Origin: Yamagishiella unicocca
Lineage: Eukaryota; Chlorophyta; Chlorophyceae; Chlamydomonadales; Volvocaceae
Direction of reading: 5' to 3'
DNA: 64,000 nucleotides
NCBI GenBank assembly: GCA_003116995.1
Contig: BDSL01000002.1
Location: 310,001 to 374,000, forward strand
Shown here piece by piece: positions 58,601 through 64,000 of this stretch (its first letter is position 1; every line of letters starts with the position of its first letter). The notes beneath the pieces were generated by a model that was given only the letters and a program-made list of their open reading frames with translations, was not told the DNA's origin and did no database searches. A program made the translations under genes and the position numbers.

Positions 58601-61600
58601 GGCGGAGGAGGAGGAGGAAGAGAAGGAGGCGGAGGCGCCCCTTTCTCTCTTACCCGGAACAGCGGCGGCATGCTGGCCGCCAGCCAGTCCGCGGAGGGCT
58701 CTATGGCGTCCCACATCACCATCGCCCGGCCCAGCGCCCTGAGCGTGATGCAGTCGGGGCGCACGCAGTCCAGGCCGAAGGGGGTGTCGGGCAGCTGGAA
58801 GCGGGCGGCGATGGCGGCGTTGTTGGTGCGCAGGTACATGAGCGCCAGGGCGACGGTGGCGGCGGGGGAGGTGATGGACAGGTTGAGCATGTTATCCGGC
58901 TCCAGGACCACCTGGGGAGGACAGGTCCAGGGAGGAGGGGCGGCGCGGCGGCGGTTCGGGGACTCGTGGTTTGGGGGTTTAAAGAGAATCAGCGAATCCA
59001 CGGCCGACAAACCAAGGCGGCGAAGATGGGCTGGGGGGGAATGCTGGGTGGAGGAGGAGGCACGAGCAGGTGCTGGAGCCGCTGGGGGGCCAAAATGCAT
59101 CCTCTCTGAAGCAGCAGCAGCGCCTCGGGGTCTGCTGGGGGCCGGCTCTGAGGACTCATGGCCGACTCCGCACGGGGTACAGATCTGCAGGCTCGCTGCG
59201 GCTCCGCCGGCCGCCTTGCTACCGCCGCCAAGCTGACCCTCCCTGGAGCGCCTGCGCCCCTTGGTCGCCGCCTTTCGCCCATCAGCTCCACTCCACCACC
59301 ACCCCGCGCAAGGCACCTCGCATCCCGTAACGCCCCACAACCATCCCTCGATGCCATCACCGCTCGGTCGCCTCACCCCCACCCACCCCCCCACCCACCC
59401 CCGCACATCCCCCGGACCCCGGACATCCACGGGTTTCCCTCGAACCCACCCCCGCACACCCCCCGCACCCACCAGTGCCACGCCCTGGCCGTTGCCGGCC
59501 GCCCCCGCCCCCGCGCCGTCCCCGCTGCGCCCCGCCGCGGGCGTGCTGAGCGCCGCGGGCCCGGCGGGGTCGCCGCCCCACAGCGCCGCCGCGTGACCCA
59601 GCTTCGCCCCCCCTGGACCCGGGCCGAACACCCGGTCCAGCCCCGACGAGCCGCCCGCGTAGTAGTGCCCTGCGCCCAGGGCGCCGGACAGCCCGCCGGC
59701 GCGCCTGGCTGCCGCGGATGCGTCCGTGCTGCCCAGCATGTGGTACCTGGGAGGTGGGGGCGGGGCCGGGAGGGCCGGGCGAGCGCGGGAGAGGGGAAGC
59801 GCGCTCGGGGGAGTTTGAAACGGGGGGATGATGTCCAGGGAGGGCAGCGACGCTGCGGGCCATCCGCAGGTAGCAGCCAACACCTTGGCAGCTCCTCCTC
59901 CCACCTATAGCTTCCAGGCCGCATGCTGGGGACCCCCGGCGCCTGGTCTCACGTCACCCGCCCCATCTTCCAGCGCCCCTGCCCACCGCTGACGCCCCCT
60001 GGAGTGGTCCGATCAAAACACACGAGCAGCCGCGCGGTGTCTGTCCATCCACACGCCTCTTCGAGGACTTCCGAGCCCGCCCTCTCCGCCCCCCCCTCAC
60101 GTGAGCCGCTCCTCCAGCTGCAGGTCCGCCAGACCCGCCGCCGCCCGGCTGCCTCCCAGCCCCAGCACCACCATGCCCAGCGCCAGGCCGGCAGCCAGGG
60201 AGTAGCCCTCACGCTCGTGCGTCACAGCCAGGGGTGAGGCGCCCGGCGGCAGCGAGGCGCCGCCGGGCACACTGCCGCCGCCGAGGCCGCCGCCGCCACC
60301 GCCCATGCCGCCGCCGCCCTGGCCGTCAGCGGCGAACGCGGCTGCCGCCGCGGGGCTGAGCGGCCTGCGGCCTATCTCCTCCACCAGCGTCTCCGCCATC
60401 ACGCGGTGAGCGGAGCCCTCGTACAGGAGGCCAACCCCCATCAGCGCTGCGGCCTGGAAGGCGAGGAGAGGGAGGGAGGAGTGGGAGGGGTTCGAGGGAG
60501 GGAGGAGTGGGAGGGGGCGAGTGGGAGGGGAGGGCGTGGCGATTGAGGATCCTATGATGACGTGCGGTTGGACCCCAAGTTGGATCCTATGATGATGTGG
60601 ATCCTATGATTGGATCCTAACGTGTGCCATCCAGCAGGCTCAGCAGTCCGACGACGAGCCGATCGTGCTCGAAACGGCATCTGGCTGGACCCCAAGTTAG
60701 ATCCACTGATGACGTGGATCCTATGATTGGATCCTATGGTTGGATCCTATGATGACGTGCGGTTGGACCCCAAGACGGACGGCGGTTCGGCTGGCGGCTC
60801 CTAAGGAATGGCGGCCATGACTTTGATGCAAAGAAGTGTGATTTCGCCCAAGCGCTTTCATGTCGTGGCTGGCGGCTCATACACACATGCTTACACCCCA
60901 TGATTTCCACCCTCGTCGAGTCACCGGTTTACTCCCCACCCGGCCGTGGCGGCCCTCCTCCCCACCCCGCCGTGGCGGCCCTCCTCCCCCCCCCCCCCCG
61001 CACCTGCACCAGCGGCGACAGCTCCAGCTCGGGGAACGTGGTGGGGTGTCGCGCGGGCAGGTGCAGGAAGAGCATCCGGGTCACGGTGGGGTCCATGGAG
61101 GCCCGCCGCTGCGCCGCCATGCCCACCAGCACTGCGATGGTGGTGGGGTCGTGCTCGTCGCTCAGGTACCTGGGCAGGGGGAGGGGGGGTGAGAGGAAAA
61201 CCCGTGGACGAAAGGAAAACCGTTTAGGACAGACATTTGGAGATGCATAGGGGGGAGGGGGGCGGCGAGAAGACCCGGTCACGCGACATAGGAAACGGAG
61301 GGCAGAAACGATCCGGCGAATAGTTTTCGGACACGCGGTTGAGTGCCCATGCCGGGAAGCTACTTGGCTTGACCATCGACGGGGGGAAAGAGGGAGGGGG
61401 GTGGCGAGGAGGAGGGGGATGCGCAGCCCCGGAGCGCCTGCCACCAGGGGGAACTGTTGCATCCAAGGCACGTATACCAACATACACACACACACGTACC
61501 GAGAAACACCGAGAAAAATAGAATCACACCGTCAACCACCCCTTAACGAGCACACCGGTGTCGGTCGTCATGCGCCCCACGCACCGGTAGAGGTCCGTCC

Positions 61601-64000
61601 ACGAGAGGCGGTCCAGGTGGCCGGTGAGGCCCAGCGCCATGAGCAGCCCCGCGTGCGTGTACGACGGCACGTCGGGCTTGGTGGCCACCTGCAGCCAGGT
61701 GCGTGTCAGGGACTCGGAGCCGCCGGCGGACAGCCGCAGCCCCTCCGCGGCACCTGAGGGCACGAGGGGGCACGAAGGGGCACGAGGGCGCACGTGGGGA
61801 CACGAGGGGGCGCGTGGGGGTACGAGGGGGCACGAGGGCGCACGTGGGGGTACGAGGGGTCACGAGGGCGCACGTGGGGACACGAGGGGGCGCGTGGGGG
61901 TACGAGGGGGCACGAGGGCGCACGTGGGGGTACGAGGGGTCACGAGGGCGCACGTGGGGGTACGAGGGGTCACGAGGGCGCACGTGGGGGTACGAGGGGG
62001 CGCGTGGGGTCACGAGGGCGCACGTGGGGGTACGAGGGGTTACGAGGGCCCACGTGGGGGTACGAGGGGTCACGAGGGGTCACGTGGGGGTACGAGGGGG
62101 CGCGTGGGGTCACGAGCAGAGTTGGGGTTGGAGCGGATGCGACAGCAGCTCACTGCCACACCCACCATTGTGGAACTCCGGCCATGCCGTGAAGTCCGCA
62201 GCCGCGCCGCCCCCCGGTGCCGGCTGCGCGGTGGAGAGGTCCAGGTTGACCACCGTGTGGCCCGCCAGCGAGTCAGGCACAAGGCCCGCCAGGCACATGC
62301 TGGGTACGGCGGCGGTGGGCTCCGTGGGCAGCGGCCGGCCTGCGCGGGTGGCGGGGCTTACTAGGTGCCGCTGGGGCTTACTAGGTGCCGGCGCCGCCAT
62401 GTCTGCGACGTCTTCTCGAGCGGCCGCTGCTGTGGCCCCACCCACCCACCCATCCACCCGCACCTCCAACACGCATCTCAAAGCATATGTCATTAAACGG
62501 TACACGGGTTTCTTTCGTACACGGATTTCCCTTGCAACCCGTCCATTAACCCTTGCACACTGCCATCAATCAATTCCACACGCGGGACCCTAGGATAGAG
62601 CAACCATGACAATGACGGTGACTCATGGAGGGGCAACCCACCCTTTACCCACCCAGTCCTCCAGCATGCAACTCCAAACGGCTCTTCTAAACGGTTGGTT
62701 TTCTCTCTCTCGTACACGGGTTTCCCTTGCTACCCACCCATCCAGCTGCCCCACTCCACCCACCGGTCGCCAGCGCCACCGCTCCCCGCCCCAACGGCAG
62801 CGACATGGTTCGCAGCGCCGCCGCCAGCAGCTGCTGCTGCTGCTTGATGGGCGCGTCCGGGTCCGACTCGTGCACCCCCAGGCCGTCCAGCAGCAGCGGG
62901 TGGCTGCTGTCCAGGGCGGAGATCACGTCGCGCAGGCGGCCGTCGCGGCCGAAGCGCAGGCGGCTCACCCCTGATCGCAACAGCGGGGTTGGGTTGGGTT
63001 GGGTTGGGTTGGGTTGGGTTGGGTTGGGTTGGGTTGGGTTGGGTTGGGTTGGGTTGGGTTGGGTTGGGTTGGGTTGGGTTGGGTTGGGTTGGGTTGGGTT
63101 GGGTTGGGTTGGGTTGGGTTGGGTTGGGTTGGGTTGGGTTGGGTTGGGTTGGGTTGGGTTGGGTTGGGTTGGGTTGGGTTGGGTTGGGTTGGGTTGGGTT
63201 GGGTTGGGTTGGGTTGGGTTGGGTTGGGTTGGGTTGGGTTGGATTGGGTTGGGTTGGGTTGGATTGGGTTGGGTTGGTGCTCCGGGTGGCGGGTCAGGAG
63301 TAGGGGAGGCGGGAGCTGGAGGGCGATGAACCTAGGAGGTCACCAAGAGCTTATGATGCAGCCCGGCACTGGCAGGGCAGCTGGGTGTGGTACCCGGACA
63401 CGTCGACAATAGGGACGTAGTGGCGGCGAGTGGGGGCAGACTGGGATTCCTCAACCCCCCTGCTCTTCTGGTCAGTAGGGGAGCTGGCCGGGCGCGGCTG
63501 CGGATGCGTCGGAGCAGAGGATGGTGGCTCCACCCGTGTGCGGTTCAAACAGGAAGCAAATGTGCGCACCTCTCGTAAGGCCCTCCATGCCGTGCTTGCT
63601 CTCAAACTGCTTGGCGGGCCCCTCCAGCTTCCGGGGCGCCTCCAGCTCGGCGCCCAAGTCCAGCTGGTGGCTGGGCAGCTGCAGCCGGGCTGTGTAGGCG
63701 GGCCGCCACAGGTGCCAGAGGTGCGACGGCGGCGGCCGGGGTGGCGGCGGCGGCGGCGGGTGCCGGCGAGCAACAGCGACGACAGCGCCGGGGGGGGCCA
63801 TGACGGCGGGCCCGGGGACTGCACCCCCGCCGCTGCCAAACGGAACGTACGGCGTGCCATCGCGGGTGACGTACGCCTGGCTGACGTACGAACCGTACGG
63901 CGTGGCGCCCGTTGACGGCGTGACGGCGGCAAGAGAGAACTGCGGGAGCCGGCGGAAGGAGAAGAGCGTCGACGCGGGGCTGACGCCGCCGCCGCCGCCA
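52658..64000 (-). CDS. APC1: Anaphase-promoting complex subunit 1 (5' part outside window)
   Basis: Largest scaffold of the APC/C ubiquitin ligase, holding the platform and the PC-repeat ring, in the nucleus. Fifteen exons join in phase: beyond 64000-63570, 62970-62760, 62299-62166, 61753-61585, 61169-61004, 60453-60101, 59746-59473, 58911-58654, 58403-58214, 57738-57496, 57218-57075, 56838-56735, 56263-56024, 55579-53149 and 52998-52658. Diagnostic segments in family order are AWPEFHNGAAEGLRL, SYTHAGLLMALGLTGHL, DLYRYLSDEHDPTTIAVLVG, MGVGLLYEGSAHRVMAETLV, LSITSPAATVALALMYLRTN, CVRPDCITLRALGRAMVMWD, LSGLCLAIGLKYAGSANARA, VVLALSVVMAGTGHLPTFHL, TFSTTNSAVAALLVSLFPTL, PTDNRCHLQVFRHLYVLAAR and LAVRGPRYWPQQLDWSSRG. 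The exon 55579-53149 encodes about 810 residues with long Ala/Gly/Pro inserts in the conserved C-terminal part, and may hide unrecognised introns. The leftward exon ends at the stop 52658, after a Leu-rich helix. Confidence 0.93.
56285..56450. repeat. TGTTGTGCTTGT / TGTTGCGCTATGC repeats in APC1 intron
   Basis: Two related 12-14-bp unit types, GTGCTTGTTGTGTT and GTTGCGCTATGCTGT, are arrayed in tandem in the intron 56734-56264. The plus strand has almost no A. Confidence 0.9.
57745..57772 (+). repeat. Family A end motif, acceptor side (APC1 intron 58213-57739)
   Basis: GGTTCGAGGGAAACCCGTGG read inward from the acceptor at 57738. The donor end of the same intron carries the matching motif in the opposite orientation at 58130-58207. 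Confidence 0.8.
58130..58207 (-). repeat. Family A copy, donor side (APC1 intron 58213-57739)
   Basis: In gene sense it reads GGTTCGAGGAAGACCCGTGG, ACCGTTCAGGACAGACGTTT and GAGATGCATGCTGGCGAACT, starting about 10 bp after the donor at 58213. It is nearly identical to 30881-30955 in starch synthase III. Confidence 0.85.
58978..59017 (+). repeat. Family B copy, acceptor side (APC1 intron 59472-58912)
   Basis: AAAGAGAATCAGCGAATCCA and CGGCCGACAAACCAAGG, inward from the acceptor at 58911. A family A end motif (TTCGAGGGAAACCCGTGGAT in gene sense, 59420-59450) is at the donor end of the same intron. Confidence 0.8.
60540..60785. repeat. GGATCCTATGATGACGTG repeat block in APC1 intron
   Basis: Several copies of GGATCCTATGATGACGTG and GGTTGGACCCCAAG, mixed in order, with interspersed TTGGATCCTATG units, in the intron 61003-60454. 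The block ends near TGGCGGCTCCTAAGG. Confidence 0.85.
61190..61245 (+). repeat. Family A copy, acceptor side (APC1 intron 61584-61170)
   Basis: GAGAGGAAAACCCGTGGACG, AACCGTTTAGGACAGACATT and TGGAGATGCATA, inward from the acceptor at 61169. A family C copy follows directly. Confidence 0.8.
61275..61345 (+). repeat. Family C copy following family A (APC1 intron 61584-61170)
   Basis: GCGACATAGGAAACGGAGGG, AGAAACGATCCGGCGAATAG and CACGCGGTTGAGTG, antisense to the gene, about 30 bp deeper in the intron than the A copy. Confidence 0.8.
61757..62117. repeat. Compound minisatellite in APC1 intron
   Basis: Short units GGGGCACGAGGGCGCACGTG, GGGGTACGAGGGGTCACGAG and GGGGTACGAGGGGGCGCGTG alternate for about 360 bp, beginning a few bases from the donor/acceptor region at 61753. 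The array is free of stops in several frames and gives spurious RGGTRGHEGARG proteins. Confidence 0.95.
62455..62545 (-). repeat. Family A copy (APC1 intron 62759-62300), inner copy
   Basis: In gene sense it reads GCAAGGGAAATCCGTGTACG, AAACCCGTGTACCGTTTAAT and TTTGAGATGCGTGTTGGAGG. It is the second of two copies in the same orientation in this intron. Confidence 0.75.
62655..62735 (-). repeat. Family A copy, donor side (APC1 intron 62759-62300)
   Basis: In gene sense it reads GCAAGGGAAACCCGTGTACG, CAACCGTTTAGAAGAGCCGT and TTGGAGTTGCATGCTGGAGG, about 25 bp after the donor at 62759. Confidence 0.8.
62985..63280. repeat. (GGGTT)n array in APC1 intron
   Basis: About 58 nearly perfect pentamers GGGTT on the plus strand (AACCC on the gene strand), with two GGATT variants near the right end. 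It lies in the intron 63569-62971. The unit differs from the Chlamydomonas-type TTTTAGGG and the plant TTTAGGG telomere repeats, so it is an interstitial microsatellite. The plus strand could form G-quadruplexes. Confidence 0.97.

Noticed and set aside
61525..61584. Extension of the APC1 exon through MTTDTGVLVKG
   Set aside because: The donor at 61584 gives DLYRYLSDEHDP, which fits the family better; the later donor also keeps the phase, so alternative use is not excluded.
62985..63280. Interstitial telomere repeat
   Set aside because: The unit GGGTT lacks the A found in plant and algal telomere units and is interrupted by GGATT; treated as a microsatellite.
62727..63412. Gly-Leu-Gly-Trp-Val repeat proteins on plus
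   Set aside because: They are the GGGTT array read in frame, opposite APC1 exons and introns.
1..64000. tRNA, rRNA or other structured RNA genes
   Set aside because: No cloverleaf with a T-loop GTTCRA context and no rRNA-like segment was recognised on reading; a covariance-model scan was not possible here.

Overview
The window looks like nuclear DNA of a green alga, most likely a Chlamydomonas/Volvox-type chlorophyte. The reasons are: high GC with strong third-position GC bias in exons, many short GT-AG introns, Ala/Gly/Gln-rich low-complexity inserts in otherwise conserved proteins, TGTAA-type poly(A) candidates, dense minisatellites in introns, and a plastid-type starch synthase. No bacterial operons, CRISPR arrays, rRNA or convincing tRNA genes were seen. 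Gene models were built by hand from conserved peptides, GT/AG sites and reading-phase agreement, so exon borders may be wrong by a base or by a small missed exon. Layout from left to right: (1) minus strand 1-3084, isopentenyl phosphate kinase, 3' end outside the window; (2) plus strand 3612-6631, an ERV46/ERGIC3 cargo receptor of the early secretory pathway, divergent from the kinase; (3) 6632-10000, a long gene-poor stretch; (4) plus strand 10201-12298, an unrecognised polyP/polyQ-rich protein; (5) 12299-15850, gene-poor; (6) minus strand 15851-25890, an OSCA/CSC1/TMEM63-type osmosensitive ion channel with a very large low-complexity insert; (7) 25891-28094, gene-poor; (8) minus strand 28095-41665, soluble starch synthase III with three CBM53 starch-binding modules and a GT5 catalytic domain in 25 exons; (9) plus strand 42510-43634, an unrecognised, probably plastid-targeted helical protein, divergent from starch synthase; (10) plus strand 44259-50119, a monoacylglycerol-lipase-like alpha/beta hydrolase with a 640-residue disordered N-terminal part; (11) 50120-52657, a repeat-rich island with a palindromic repeat cluster and a non-LTR retrotransposon remnant; (12) minus strand 52658 to the right edge, subunit 1 of the anaphase-promoting complex, 5' part outside the window. 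The genes do not form a pathway cluster; they cover isoprenoid salvage, ER-Golgi traffic, mechanosensing, starch synthesis, lipid hydrolysis and cell-cycle ubiquitination. The most notable non-genic signal is a set of short interspersed sequence families (called A, B and C here) that recur in introns of the channel, starch synthase, lipase and APC1 genes. They sit next to splice sites and always point inward from the nearer intron end, and in one APC1 intron the A end motif appears at both ends as an inverted pair. This is the pattern expected of introner-like mobile elements that created many of these introns. One copy lies outside any gene model, in the repeat island.
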